Assembly (NCBI GenBank): GCA_020072645.1 | Contig: JAIQGK010000030.1 | Coordinates: 1 to 38,004 of the forward strand | Reading direction: 5' to 3' | Origin: Terriglobia bacterium | Lineage (GTDB): Bacteria; Acidobacteriota; Terriglobia; Terriglobales; Acidobacteriaceae | Length of the DNA: 38,004 nt | Shown here: positions 1-8,831 of the stretch, in pieces | Position numbering within the stretch: the first letter of the stretch is position 1 | How the letters are laid out: each line of letters begins with the position of its first letter | Translations under genes and position numbers: made by a program | The notes under the pieces: model-generated | Seen by the model: only the letters and a program-made list of their open reading frames with translations | Databases searched by the model: none | What the model was told of the DNA's origin: nothing

Positions 1-339
1 CCTGCCTGTACCCTTGCCACTGCGGCCTGCCAAAACGGCAACCCGCGTTTCTTGGCACCTTTTAAATTCGCCACTCGCAGCTCCTTTCCTGCTTAGTGGG
101 GATATTATCTCTGTCTCACTTTCGGGGTGCAGGACACTTCGGCGATTACACTTCGATTCGCGTAGGGTTCAGACGCACCCGCTTTTGCTAGCGGCTAGAA
201 GCTAGTGGCTAGCCGCTAATTGTCAAAGACCGTGCGCATCTCGACGCTGCCACACTTTAGCGGATTCTCTGTATCGAATTAATAGCGAAATAGGACAATG
301 CCCCAGATGGCTGAAACAAACGCACACCGGGCCACACTT
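1..339. other. Intergenic region with dispersed-repeat remnants
   Basis: I see no convincing gene here. A 63-codon open frame near the left edge has no ribosome-binding site and reads as low-complexity Arg/Ser/Leu. Positions 187-218 are a self-similar stretch of GCTAG/CTAGC words that can fold back on itself. It is followed at 220-233 by the 14-mer TTGTCAAAGACCGT, which recurs exactly, in the opposite orientation, at 37624-37637. This suggests a family of dispersed intergenic repeats. The region may also hold the 3' flank of a gene outside the window. Confidence 0.6.
187..233 (+). repeat. Composite intergenic repeat (CTAG-rich stretch plus TTGTCAAAGACCGT)
   Basis: The CTAG-rich, partly palindromic stretch ends in CCGCTAA, followed by the 14-mer TTGTCAAAGACCGT. 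The reverse complement of 37624-37652 shows the same order: CCGCTAA, a short insert, then the identical 14-mer. Two inverted copies 37 kb apart point to a dispersed element. Its function is unknown. Confidence 0.5.
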
Positions 340-1011
340 TCATTCTCTTTTACTTTGAGGATAAGGCTTGAAGTGCCTGCAGCTCTTTCCAGTAAAGTCG
401 ATGCCTTCTCCGGTGGGTGTCAGTTGATGCAATAAAGTCTCATGCTGCCCGATCCAATCGAGCCAAATCTTGCCTTCCTGTTGTGGAATTCTTCCAGGGT
501 CGCCAGCCCCCGGATCAAATGGCGCAAGGGGCGGATTTGGGACAATTTTGGGAAGCTGCATAAGCGCCCAGATTGCTGGCGAGATATAGGCCAGGTCTGA
601 AGCTTCCGGCTTCTTTGCCTTCCAAAACCTTTTGTCAGCTTCGGGAGAAAGAAGATAGCGGTACAGTCGAATCGCAAACCATCCACCTACGTACGGGAGG
701 TCGCTTTCCGCTGCGTCCTGCATTGCGATCTTGTCGTCACCATAAAACGAGCACACGATTTGCTGCTGCGCCCGCTGGTCTCCGAGCCTGGCAAGGGCCA
801 TTACAGCTTGACGTCTGCTGAATGAATCCGTCCTACGCGATCCCAGATATGATCTCAAGGGCACTATTAGATCTGATTCGCCGGTCTTGCCCGCTTCAAG
901 CAGATATCTGCCGTCCAGGACAAACGTATTCATTGTCTCTTTTTGCTGGGCAGACAAGGTATGAGATGGCTTTGACGTCTCCTGAGCTGTGTTCACAGGT
1001 ATCCATAACAA
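340..1011 (-). CDS. Hypothetical exported protein with possible HEAT-like helices
   Basis: I do not recognise this 223-residue protein. Residues 55-110 contain a helical stretch with RRQAVMALARLGD, typical of a HEAT/armadillo-like repeat, so protein binding is possible. The start is uncertain. The first usable codon is a TTG at 1011. However, the same frame continues upstream to a stop at 1078-1080 and would encode an Arg-then-hydrophobic segment (LLCCRGCFGALLGGFLLLW) just ahead of it. That is a good signal peptide or membrane anchor, but it contains no ATG, GTG or TTG; a CTG at 1056 is the only near-start codon. Either initiation is non-canonical or the original start was lost. Real coding is supported by the length and composition; function is unknown. 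Confidence 0.6.
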   Translation of the reverse strand: MLWIPVNTAQETSKPSHTLSAQQKETMNTFVLDGRYLLEAGKTGESDLIVPLRSYLGSRRTDSFSRRQAVMALARLGDQRAQQQIVCSFYGDDKIAMQDAAESDLPYVGGWFAIRLYRYLLSPEADKRFWKAKKPEASDLAYISPAIWALMQLPKIVPNPPLAPFDPGAGDPGRIPQQEGKIWLDWIGQHETLLHQLTPTGEGIDFTGKSCRHFKPYPQSKRE

Positions 1012-1238
1012 GAGAAACCCGCCCAGCAGCGCACCGAAACAGCCGCGGCAACACAGTAACCGGTCGTGCGCGCACTTTCATCGATGCTAGAACGTTCCTC
1101 CGGTCGGCCCTTGCATGACGAATTTCACCCTTCTCTACAAAAAGCGCGAAAAGGAGAGCACACTGCGCTGGATGCGTTACTGACGTGTGTTCGACATGCG
1201 CACGATCAAGCCGATGGACGGTAAGAGAAGGCCGGCGA

Positions 1239-1267
1239 AGCTATCCTGCTTTCGCAGCAGGATAGCT
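1239..1267 (-). terminator. Hairpin downstream of the SBBP-repeat gene
   Basis: GCTATCCTGCT (1240-1250) pairs perfectly with AGCAGGATAGC (1256-1266) around a 5-nt loop, and one more A-T pair closes the base. It lies 13 nt beyond the stop codon of the minus-strand gene. There is no clear U-tract, so it may be a 3'-end stabilising hairpin rather than a classic intrinsic terminator. Confidence 0.55.
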
Positions 1268-1279
1268 CAGCCAGCTGCA

Positions 1280-3778
1280 TCACTGCACTTGCGTTGTAAA
1301 TGAGAAAGAGTTGTTAGACATGTTCAGGTCCTGGGTTTGCGCACGGACACTGAAGTTATTGACCAACGTTGCGCCCGCCGCGGCGTTTACCTTGACCTGT
1401 ATGGTCACGGCGATAGTCTCGTGCGCCGGCAGTCCTCTCCAGTTGCAGGTGATGGTGCCACCGTCTTGCGTCGGGGAAGGCGTTGTACAGGAAGTTGGCC
1501 CGGTACCGCCGGTAAGACTGTCGCTCACGAAGCTGGTTCCGGGCGCGAGCACGTCAGTGATAACCAGATTGTCGCTGTTGTCCGGCCCCTGATTGCCGAT
1601 GAGCAGGCTATAGGTCAGAGTCTGTCCCTGGTGGATTGTGGCGGGAGCGGTGGGCGAAAGCAACGCAAGATCGGCCGCGATGACCACCTTGGCAATGAAC
1701 GCGTCACTGTTTCCCTTGAGTCCCGGTTGGAACGCATCCGGCGTCACCGGAAAATCACCCGCGCTGGTGTTTCCACCAACCCATGCGTTCCAGGCCGGAT
1801 CAACCCAGATCGCCCCGCCGCTTGACGTGTTGCTGCCGCCCAGCAACGTTGAATAGTAGAGCGATTTGCCGTCGGGCTGCAGGGCGGTGACGAATGCATC
1901 CTGGGTGGCTGGAGCCAGGGTCTGCCGGAAGGCATTGGCGGTGGTGGGAAAATCAGCGGAACTGGTGCTTCCGGTCAGGAACACCATTTGCGCGCTGTTG
2001 AGGTGTAGGCCGGCGGAACTGTCCGCGCCGCTGCCACCGAGGAACGTGGAGAAAATGAGAGAACCGCCCCCGCTGCTTACCTTGGTGACAAACGCATCGG
2101 AGCCGCCGGCAATCGTAGTCCGGAAAGCGCCCGTCGTGGTGGGATAGGTGCTTTGCGACGTGGTGCCGGTGATATAGACGTTGTGCGATGGGTCCAGGCC
2201 GATGGCGGTCACGCCGCGAAAACTGTTAGCGCCGCCTAGTAGAGTTGAAAAAATCAGTCCTGAGCCGGAAGAGTTCAGTTTGGATACAAATACGCGCGGC
2301 GAGCCTGAACCAAAGACCGCGCCGTGCGGGAAGTTGGTGGAAGACGTGGTTCCGGCAACATACACGTTCGCCGAGGAATCAATCGCAATGGCATTGACGC
2401 CGTCGGTTCCGTCGCTGCCGCCCAGATATGTGCTGAAAACCAGCGAACTGGCGGGCGCCACGTTGGTATCGAATTTCGCCACGAACCCGGTGGTGTTGGA
2501 GTTGGGTAGAGTTTTCTGGAAAGCGCCCGCTGTCGCCGGAAGGCAGGGATTCGCGGTGCTGCCGGAGAGATACACATGCCCGGAGTTGTCCGCAATCAGG
2601 CCGCCCACGAAGGAGCTGCTGTTTGCTTGGCAAGCTGGGTCCGTGCTGGTAGTTTGCCCAAATAAATTGCTATAGAGGAGTGATGAGCCGTCAGCACTGA
2701 GCTTGTCGATATTGATTCCTTCGTCGGACCCGAAGTTCGGTCCGGGAAATTCATTGAACTGGGCTTCCGCGCTGTAGACATGGCCGGTCGAATCCACGGC
2801 CATGCCGTCGACCTGCACGCGCAGGAAGGTGGAGTAGATCAGGATGCGTCCGGTCTTGTCGAACTTTGAAATGAAGCCGCTCTGCGTGGTGGCGTCACCG
2901 TGAAATATTGCTTGCGAGTTGGCGGAGCGGTCGAATGCTCCGGCGGTGGTGGGATAATCGGCCGCGCTGGTAGTGCCTCCAACGTAGATGTTGCCGTTGG
3001 TGTCGAGCCCGATTGCAGAGATGGAAGTGTCGGCGGGAAATGATGTGCCCAGGCTCAAGTCCTGTCCTGTGGAGCCGCCCAGATGGGTCGCATACGCTAG
3101 CACAGGATCAATCGTCACCGGCAAAGCGCGATCATAGGACCCAAGGGAAATCCCCAGACGGTCAGCGCTGATAAGTTTCCAGGCCGCTTGCACCGCGAAA
3201 CGTTTTCCTTGGATCGTCTGCCAGGCGCGCGGCGCGGACTCCGTCAACTGCAACTTGCCGAGCGTCAGGCTTGCATCGCCTGATGGCTGGATATGAATTG
3301 CATCAATGCCCTCCGTGCGCAGAGCTATTTTGCTTACATCCGCTCCTGGCGCTAACAGAAAGTCGTGTTCCAGATGCCGTCCCTGGCCATAAAACCGGAC
3401 ATCAATGCCCGGATAAACAGACGCATAGCGTAGCGCCGCATAGTTCTCTACCCCCACGATGGCGGGTTGGCGATTCAGATAGTTGCTGCGGGCCACGAGT
3501 TGCTGCTCAGGATTAATGGTGCGTTCTTTCTGAGCGGCATTGTCGAACAGCAGACGGAAGCTTCCCTGGTGCGGCACGGCAACGGTCACTCCGTCAGGGG
3601 TAAAGAAAAGAATGCCTTCGCGGCTTCGCGCCAGAAAGCGGACTTGCGGTGCGGTCTGGCCACGGTTAGTTTCAAAGGTTAGCAGCCCGGTTGCGTCGGG
3701 TAGCGATGGCTGGCTGGCAAAGATGAAGGAGCTAAGGAACAGGCAGACGATAAGGAGCGATCGGAGCGCTTTCAGCAT
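1280..3778 (-). CDS. Secreted SBBP-repeat beta-propeller protein with C-terminal DUF11 domain
   Basis: This 832-residue protein starts with a clear signal peptide (Lys/Arg, then LLIVCLFLSSFIFAS). A conserved N-terminal domain of about 200 residues follows, beginning around FETNRGQ, the form usually found ahead of SBBP repeats. From about residue 240 to 700 there are at least six repeats built on the pattern D-x-x-x-N/H-V/I-Y-V-x-G-T-T-S-x-x-(Y/F)-P-T-T-x-x-A-F, which form a beta-propeller. Residues ~705-830 are a DUF11 Ig-like domain, typical of surface-attached proteins. The start is supported by GAGGA about 7 nt upstream. Such proteins are common in Acidobacteriota and are presumed to be extracellular or cell-wall proteins with binding roles; no catalytic motif is visible. 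It appears monocistronic. Confidence 0.9.
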   Translation of the reverse strand: MLKALRSLLIVCLFLSSFIFASQPSLPDATGLLTFETNRGQTAPQVRFLARSREGILFFTPDGVTVAVPHQGSFRLLFDNAAQKERTINPEQQLVARSNYLNRQPAIVGVENYAALRYASVYPGIDVRFYGQGRHLEHDFLLAPGADVSKIALRTEGIDAIHIQPSGDASLTLGKLQLTESAPRAWQTIQGKRFAVQAAWKLISADRLGISLGSYDRALPVTIDPVLAYATHLGGSTGQDLSLGTSFPADTSISAIGLDTNGNIYVGGTTSAADYPTTAGAFDRSANSQAIFHGDATTQSGFISKFDKTGRILIYSTFLRVQVDGMAVDSTGHVYSAEAQFNEFPGPNFGSDEGINIDKLSADGSSLLYSNLFGQTTSTDPACQANSSSFVGGLIADNSGHVYLSGSTANPCLPATAGAFQKTLPNSNTTGFVAKFDTNVAPASSLVFSTYLGGSDGTDGVNAIAIDSSANVYVAGTTSSTNFPHGAVFGSGSPRVFVSKLNSSGSGLIFSTLLGGANSFRGVTAIGLDPSHNVYITGTTSQSTYPTTTGAFRTTIAGGSDAFVTKVSSGGGSLIFSTFLGGSGADSSAGLHLNSAQMVFLTGSTSSADFPTTANAFRQTLAPATQDAFVTALQPDGKSLYYSTLLGGSNTSSGGAIWVDPAWNAWVGGNTSAGDFPVTPDAFQPGLKGNSDAFIAKVVIAADLALLSPTAPATIHQGQTLTYSLLIGNQGPDNSDNLVITDVLAPGTSFVSDSLTGGTGPTSCTTPSPTQDGGTITCNWRGLPAHETIAVTIQVKVNAAAGATLVNNFSVRAQTQDLNMSNNSFSFTTQVQ

Positions 3779-4002
3779 ATAAAGTCCTCAGAGCACGATC
3801 ATGTATTCCGTACAGGGGATCCGGGAGTGTGCTGCTCTGAAAGATGTAAGCTCCTGCTGCTCTGTTGTATCAATAGATAATAACTATTTACTTAACACCA
3901 TGATGGAATGGCGAGCGATTGCAAGCCGAAACCACATGCATTACAGAGATATTCGCATTCCAGATCAAATGCAGCGCATTCTCACTGAGCGTGGACACCA
4001 GC

Positions 4003-5484
4003 CTATGCAGCTTCCAGTCTGGCCCTTGTTTGACGTTCCACAAGTGAGCGCACGGCTGTGAATTCTGCAATTCCGTGATGGTTGCGCGCGGAATACGCAA
4101 TATAGCCATCCGGACGCACGAGGCTTATGCCCTGCTGCCGCGCCAGTCGCAACTCAACCACGTCGCTTAAGGATGCGCAGAGCTTCCTGGCAGCCTCCTT
4201 TGCCGATGCGTCTGCGGCACGATCCATCACCAGCAGGAAGCGGCTGCGAATGCCATTTCCGCCTCGCATCGAATCATCCAGATATCGTTCTCCCGCGCCT
4301 TCAACAATCGGGCTTCCATGATAGTGGACGCCGAGTTCGGAGAGTCTTTGCACGAAAGCATGCTGAAAAGGCGCCAGCCGCAACACCATGGGTATCACTG
4401 TATCGCGCAAAATTTGTGCAAGTTTACTCGGGGTTCCCAATGCTTTGGTGAGGTAATGGGTCGTCTCGATAACATTTTTAATTACCGGACGGCGTTCGGC
4501 GCTGTAGCTCTCAAGCAACTCTTCATTGCCATGACCATGCAGCGCAAGGTCGAGCTTCCAGGCCAGGTTCCACACATCATGCAGGCCGGTATTCATTCCC
4601 TGTCCCCCAAAGGGACTGTGAATGTGAGCGGCATCGCCGGCGATGAAGAAACGCCCTACGCGCAGATGCGCCACCTGACGGTGGTGAATACGAAAATAGG
4701 CGCTCCAGTGCAGGGCGCGCGCCTCCAGGCCGCTGGGTGCGCGTTCAGCCAGTATCCGGCGCACAAGATCGAGCGATGGCGCATCACCTTCCGTGGTTTT
4801 GATGGACGCTACGATGCGCCGGCGTGTGGCGCTCATGGGAAAAACGGCTACCGGACCTAGTTCGCTCGGGCATAGCTGCAACTGGTCAGCGGGAAGGGTT
4901 TGGTTCGTCTCCAAGTCAGCCAGGATGAACGTATCGTCATATTCCGCGCCTTCAAACCGCAGATTCAGCAGATGGCGAACGGCGCTGTGCGCGCCATCGC
5001 AGCCGACAACGAAAGAAGCTCTAAGCTTGGTTGTTGCGCCCTTACGGTCCATCGTCACATCCACATAATTGTCTTGTTCGGCCGCTGATACGAATTTGGT
5101 TTCATACTCCACAGCGCCGCCCGCGCGCCGCAGTTGCTCCACCAGCAGCTTCTCCGTTACGTTCTGGGGAACCATGGCGACGAAAGGGTATGGACTCTGC
5201 TCGGGAGCGAAGCGCATGTCGGCAAGTGTGCGTCCGTGTGACACTACAGTGACAGACGTAACGCGGTTTGCCGCTTCAAGAAAAGGGCCCACGAGGCCAG
5301 CCATGTCAAAGATCTCAAGCGTGCGAGGAAAAATTGCCAGCGCCTTGGAATGTTCTGACTGCGATGCGCGCGTCTCGATGATCCGATATCTCAGTCCTCG
5401 ACGAGCGCACTCGGTTGCCAGGAACAACCCGACTGGCCCGGCGCCGACGATCAGGACATCAGTATCGACAGCAACGTTTTGCAT
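4003..5484 (-). CDS. FAD-dependent monooxygenase (PheA/TfdB-type aromatic hydroxylase family)
   Basis: A 493-residue class-A flavoprotein hydroxylase. Such enzymes use NAD(P)H and O2 to hydroxylate aromatic or polyketide-like substrates in the cytoplasm. All three family signatures are visible: the N-terminal dinucleotide-binding GAGPVG (residues 14-19) followed by the acidic strand end RIIET, the VVGCDGAHSAVR (DG) motif near residue 160, and the FAD-ribityl motif GDAAHIHSPFGGQGMNTG near residue 285. The C-terminal ~100 residues resemble the thioredoxin-like domain of phenol hydroxylase-type enzymes. A perfect AAGGAGG lies about 6 nt before the ATG. The gene is divergent from an AhpD-like gene across 180 bp, suggesting shared control. 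The substrate cannot be deduced. Confidence 0.9.
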   Translation of the reverse strand: MQNVAVDTDVLIVGAGPVGLFLATECARRGLRYRIIETRASQSEHSKALAIFPRTLEIFDMAGLVGPFLEAANRVTSVTVVSHGRTLADMRFAPEQSPYPFVAMVPQNVTEKLLVEQLRRAGGAVEYETKFVSAAEQDNYVDVTMDRKGATTKLRASFVVGCDGAHSAVRHLLNLRFEGAEYDDTFILADLETNQTLPADQLQLCPSELGPVAVFPMSATRRRIVASIKTTEGDAPSLDLVRRILAERAPSGLEARALHWSAYFRIHHRQVAHLRVGRFFIAGDAAHIHSPFGGQGMNTGLHDVWNLAWKLDLALHGHGNEELLESYSAERRPVIKNVIETTHYLTKALGTPSKLAQILRDTVIPMVLRLAPFQHAFVQRLSELGVHYHGSPIVEGAGERYLDDSMRGGNGIRSRFLLVMDRAADASAKEAARKLCASLSDVVELRLARQQGISLVRPDGYIAYSARNHHGIAEFTAVRSLVERQTRARLEAA

Positions 5485-5664
5485 GATCAGCCTCCTTTTA
5501 ATTAAGTGATGACCAATCCGCGCCTCGGGATTCCGCCTTCGTTCAGGTTCTCAGGCCGCATCCAGAGGCACACGACGCGGCTTGCTGGAAATATTTTTCC
5601 TCTTGCAGATGCCCTGCATCGAATTCGTTCCCTCGTCATCCAAAAGTAAATAAAGGAGAAATTC

Positions 5665-6144
5665 ATGGAAGCGAGAATCGATTATCTGAAAGTTGGTCGC
5701 GGAGTTTACGAAGCGATGCTCGGTCTTGAGAAATACCTTCATCAATGCGGACTTGAGCAAAAGCTGCTTGACCTGATCAAGCTGCGAGTGTCGCAAATCA
5801 ACGGATGCGCGTACTGCATTGATATGCACTGGAAAGACCTGCGCGCGCTGGGCGAAACGGAGCAGCGGCTTTATGGATTGGACGCGTGGCAGGAATCGCC
5901 CTATTACACAGACCGGGAACTCGCGGCCCTGGCCTGGGCGGAAGTGGTTACAAACATCAAAGAAACCCACGCGCCGGACGATGCTTACCAGGAGACGCGA
6001 AAACATTTTAACGAAAAAGAACTGGCTGACCTGACCCTCGCCATATCCACTATCAATGCCTGGAACCGGCTGGCAATTTCAGCCCGGAGCGTGCCCGGAC
6101 TGTATCAGCCGGCGCGCAGCCACGAGCAAAAGAGAAGCGCGTAG
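5665..6144 (+). CDS. Carboxymuconolactone decarboxylase / AhpD-like protein
   Basis: A 159-residue all-helical protein of the CMD/AhpD family. The AhpD-type redox motif is clear: QINGCAYCIDMH, with the two cysteines of CxxC and the downstream His, near residues 49-56. In characterised AhpD proteins this Cys pair reduces peroxides or partner proteins; many homologues are simply called alkylhydroperoxidases. The start is fixed by AAGGAG 6 nt upstream of the ATG. Divergent placement next to the FAD monooxygenase suggests the two respond together to an aromatic or oxidative stress signal, which is inference. A short stem with a T-tract follows the stop. Confidence 0.9.
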   Translation: MEARIDYLKVGRGVYEAMLGLEKYLHQCGLEQKLLDLIKLRVSQINGCAYCIDMHWKDLRALGETEQRLYGLDAWQESPYYTDRELAALAWAEVVTNIKETHAPDDAYQETRKHFNEKELADLTLAISTINAWNRLAISARSVPGLYQPARSHEQKRSA

Positions 6145-6150
6145 GCCTTA

Positions 6151-6170
6151 GTGACCAATGTCACGTTTTT
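6151..6170 (+). terminator. Possible weak intrinsic terminator after the AhpD-like gene
   Basis: GTGAC (6151-6155) and GTCAC (6160-6164) form a 5-bp stem around a CAAT loop, followed by GTTTTT. It sits 6 nt after the stop codon. The short stem makes it weak. Confidence 0.35.
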
Positions 6171-6200
6171 AAAATCGCGCCTTCCGATAAACTTAACTGC

Positions 6201-6815
6201 GTGTACACGGGCGTTACTCCGGCAAAGCTTCCCGACAAAGTGCCGGCGTCCGTGGAAAGCAGCCCACATGCGTGTTTTGCCCTCACTGAGTCGCTCTACA
6301 TCTGCTATTGCAACCCAGCTTGGGACCGGTTTGCTCTGGAAAATGGCGGCGGCGCGGACGTATTGGCGGCCTCAGTGCTGCACAAGCCCTTCCTGCAGTT
6401 CGTGACCGATGAGCTGAGGGAAAACATCAAAAATCTCTTTCAAAGGGCGCGCACCTTCGGACGCCTGCAATCACAAGATTATGAGTGCTCCTCCGCGCAG
6501 GTCTTTCGTCTTTACCGGATGCAGGTTTATCCGCTTCAGTCGGGTTCCGGCTTTGTGGTGAATAATTCGCTCGTGGTTGTGCATCCCCACACGCGGGCCA
6601 TTTGCGAGCCGGATGATTCCATTTACCGCTGCAAGCTGGGTCTAATCCATATGTGTGCCAATTGCCGCCGCACACGCCGAGTTGATGACCCGGCGGCCTG
6701 GGATTGGGTTCCCGCCTATGTGGCACACACCCGGCGAGATGCCACCCACACTGTCTGTCCTTTTTGCCGCGAATATTATTACGGCGCTTATCTGCCCGGT
6801 GCAGCGCAAGAGTAG
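6201..6815 (+). CDS. PAS-like domain protein with C-terminal zinc-ribbon
   Basis: A 204-residue cytoplasmic protein starting with GTG. Residues ~18-130 look like a PAS-type sensor fold: FALTESLYICYCNPAWDRF resembles the first PAS strands with the conserved N-P-A/x-W element, and a second half ends in a V-V-N-N-S-L-V-V-V-H strand. The C-terminus carries two CxxC pairs, C152-x2-C155 (MCANCRR) and C186-x2-C189 (VCPFCREYY), a plausible structural zinc site. There is no histidine kinase, HTH or GGDEF output domain, so this may be a stand-alone sensor or adaptor whose partner is elsewhere. No strong ribosome-binding site precedes the GTG, so the exact start is uncertain. Confidence 0.65.
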   Translation: MYTGVTPAKLPDKVPASVESSPHACFALTESLYICYCNPAWDRFALENGGGADVLAASVLHKPFLQFVTDELRENIKNLFQRARTFGRLQSQDYECSSAQVFRLYRMQVYPLQSGSGFVVNNSLVVVHPHTRAICEPDDSIYRCKLGLIHMCANCRRTRRVDDPAAWDWVPAYVAHTRRDATHTVCPFCREYYYGAYLPGAAQE

Positions 6816-6827
6816 CGCGCCCGCTCT

Positions 6828-7681
6828 TCAATGCCTGGGCTGGAAGTACATCAATCCTTTCTCGCCCGGCTGTCCTTGTCCGCCTGGCGCTGACGATCCG
6901 CCGCCACCGCCGGACACATTGAAGCGGTCGATCTTGAAGCCCTGTTTTGCGGTGATCACCATAATCACGCCGCCCGCGCCACCACCGCCGCCAATCGCGC
7001 CGCCGCCTCCAGCTCCGCCGGATGCATTCAGCACAGGAGCGCCTTTCACGGCCATACCCTGAAGCACAATGCTTCCGCCGCTGCCGCCACCGCCGGCAGC
7101 CGCAGATCCTCCTCCGCCGGTCCCTGCAACGCTGATTGTTCCGCTAATTAAGAGAGTGTTGGTAGCTTGTATCTCAATTGCGCCTCCGCCGTTGCCGCCG
7201 CCCGCTCCGGCTCCCTGACTCGTCCCAAAAGCGCCTCCGCCACTTCCGTTCTGCAGGCAGTTTTTGAAGTCGTGATAATTCTTGCCGCCTTGGCCTGGCG
7301 TCTGGCCGCCGATCGAGCCGCCCGCTCCTCCCTTGCCGCCATAACCTGCTCCGCCCGCGCCCACACTCCCTGACCACTGGCCTCCGCCGGGACCAGCGCC
7401 ATTTCCTCCGCCTGCTCCGGGCCTTAGAGGCGCAGCGCCGGGAAAGCCGTTGCCATCGGAAATTATTTTGCCGTTGATCGTAACGTCGCTGCCCTGAAAA
7501 CCACCGGCGTTGTTCCCCGCACCTGAATGTTCGCGCCATTTTCAATATTGATCTGTGCGAAGCTGAAAGTCACCTTGCCGCCCGCAACCTCCCCGCGGAC
7601 AGAAGTTCCGGGGCCAGTCAGCTCCCCTGTGGATGTATTTATCTCGTAATTGCCGGCAGCTAGAATCAGGTTCTGTGGCAT
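6828..7681 (-). pseudogene. Glycine-rich beta-helix-like protein, split by a one-base frameshift
   Basis: Two reading frames join to make one sensible protein. The first (7681 down to 7463) begins after CGGAGA with an ATG and reads to NIQVRGTTPVVF. There the frame changes, and the Gly-rich remainder continues as QGSDVTINGKIISDG in another frame to the stop at 6828. Adding one base to the run of four A on the plus strand (7497-7500; TTTT on the coding strand) restores a continuous reading frame of about 284 codons. The protein would have Asn/Gly beta-strand repeats, then long GGAGGGG tracts interrupted by strand-like segments, a pattern seen in Acidobacteriota and myxobacterial surface proteins. 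There is no obvious signal peptide. It could be a true pseudogene, a phase-variable homopolymer or a sequencing error. Confidence 0.7.
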
Positions 7682-7907
7682 CGTTCTCCGTCTGTTCTTT
7701 TTTGTGAAGGTGATCGCCCGGTTTGCGCGGCGATCAAGGGTAAAAGTTTTGGGCCGAAATAATGTGGGTTGTTCCAGGCGGAAACTCTACTTCCGGTCAT
7801 GTTCCCGCTGCAAGCGAAAAACGCCCGGCACCGCCAAGCGGGCCATCGGTCATCAAAATTCAGAAAACATCATGTCTGTACCCGGTATATCCTGAATTCA
7901 AAAATGC

Positions 7908-8627
7908 TCAGTTCAGGTCCGCGAGCATAAGTGATGTAAGTACATTGAAATCGCAGGTATTCGGCTGGCAATTGCTGAAGATTACAAAGGTGCGGTTTTG
8001 CCCGGCAGCCAGGCTAATCGGACCGCTATCGAACAGTACCTGGGTTGTGCCTGTCCTGGTTACAAAGACTTCATAGCTTCCGGGGGCCAGCGTCTGATAG
8101 GGGGTGGCAGTGTTGAAGGCAGACAAAGCAATAAGCGGAGTGCCGCTCGGCGTGGACCCTGCGGGCAGCAGGTAAATATCACGAATCACGCTCAAACTTA
8201 CATCCAGAATGCGCAGCTTGGCAGCGGAATTGGGCGCAGGTGTGTTGTCGTCCGCCATCAAACTGCTGGACGAATTAAAGTGCGCCCAGCCGTCCAGCAA
8301 AAACGTGTTGTGCGAATTCGCGGTTAGATCAAGCGGTTCGGTGAATGGCGCTACCGTGACGGAATTTGAAGGCGCCATGCTGAGCTGGCCGCCGGGGGTC
8401 TTGATGGGCACATAGCCGGTATTCCCCTTGTAGGGCAGATTGCTGCTCACCATCGTGCCATCCACAGAAACTTGCACAGTGCCCGCCGACGGATTGAGCA
8501 CCAGCACCCTCAGGCTGGCCGAGGCAAAGTTACCGCCACCGCTCTGCTGATTTCCGCCGCAACTCACGGCGGATGAGACCATGATCAGCGCTCCTGCAAG
8601 GAAGCTATAGTTGGTTAGCTTTGCCAT
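7908..8627 (-). CDS. DUF4397-domain lipoprotein
   Basis: About 239 residues from the chosen start. The ATG at 8627 is preceded by GGAGG at a good distance and opens directly into a lipoprotein signal (FLAGALIMVSSAVSCGG), with the lipobox cysteine followed by GG. An upstream in-frame ATG at 8714 would add a non-signal-like leader and is less likely. The mature protein contains two DUF4397-like halves: a first unit around RVLVLNPSAGTVQVSVDG, and a second around LRILDVSLSVIRDIYLLPAG ending in the typical YEVFVTRTGTTQVLFDSG strand pair. DUF4397 proteins are surface-anchored and of unknown function. The neighbouring glycine-rich gene on the same strand may be co-expressed. Confidence 0.88.
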   Translation of the reverse strand: MAKLTNYSFLAGALIMVSSAVSCGGNQQSGGGNFASASLRVLVLNPSAGTVQVSVDGTMVSSNLPYKGNTGYVPIKTPGGQLSMAPSNSVTVAPFTEPLDLTANSHNTFLLDGWAHFNSSSSLMADDNTPAPNSAAKLRILDVSLSVIRDIYLLPAGSTPSGTPLIALSAFNTATPYQTLAPGSYEVFVTRTGTTQVLFDSGPISLAAGQNRTFVIFSNCQPNTCDFNVLTSLMLADLN

Positions 8628-8831
8628 GCCGGCCTCCGTTCTATTTTCGGGTACCAATTCTAACGCGATCTTAAATATATCGCCGGCAATCCTCAAGATG
8701 CGGCGCAAGGACAAGCATGGGACGTCAGAATAGTTGTCGCAGGATGCCGGCGCTAAGTCAGGTAGATCGGTACTGGAAGGCTTCCTGCTTCGACCGCATT
8801 GAGTTGATCAACTACTAACTACAGCTTGCGC

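Noticed and set aside
187-218. CRISPR-like repeat
   Set aside because: The CTAG words are not separated by unique spacers; no CRISPR array or cas gene was seen anywhere in the window.
3801-4061. 86-codon plus-strand frame between the SBBP and monooxygenase genes
   Set aside because: It overlaps the monooxygenase 3' end, has no ribosome-binding site and no domain; the gap (3779-4002) more likely holds the SBBP promoter.
7174-7545. Arg-rich frame opposite the glycine-rich tracts
   Set aside because: Poly-Arg composition is the expected off-frame reading of Gly-codon repeats.
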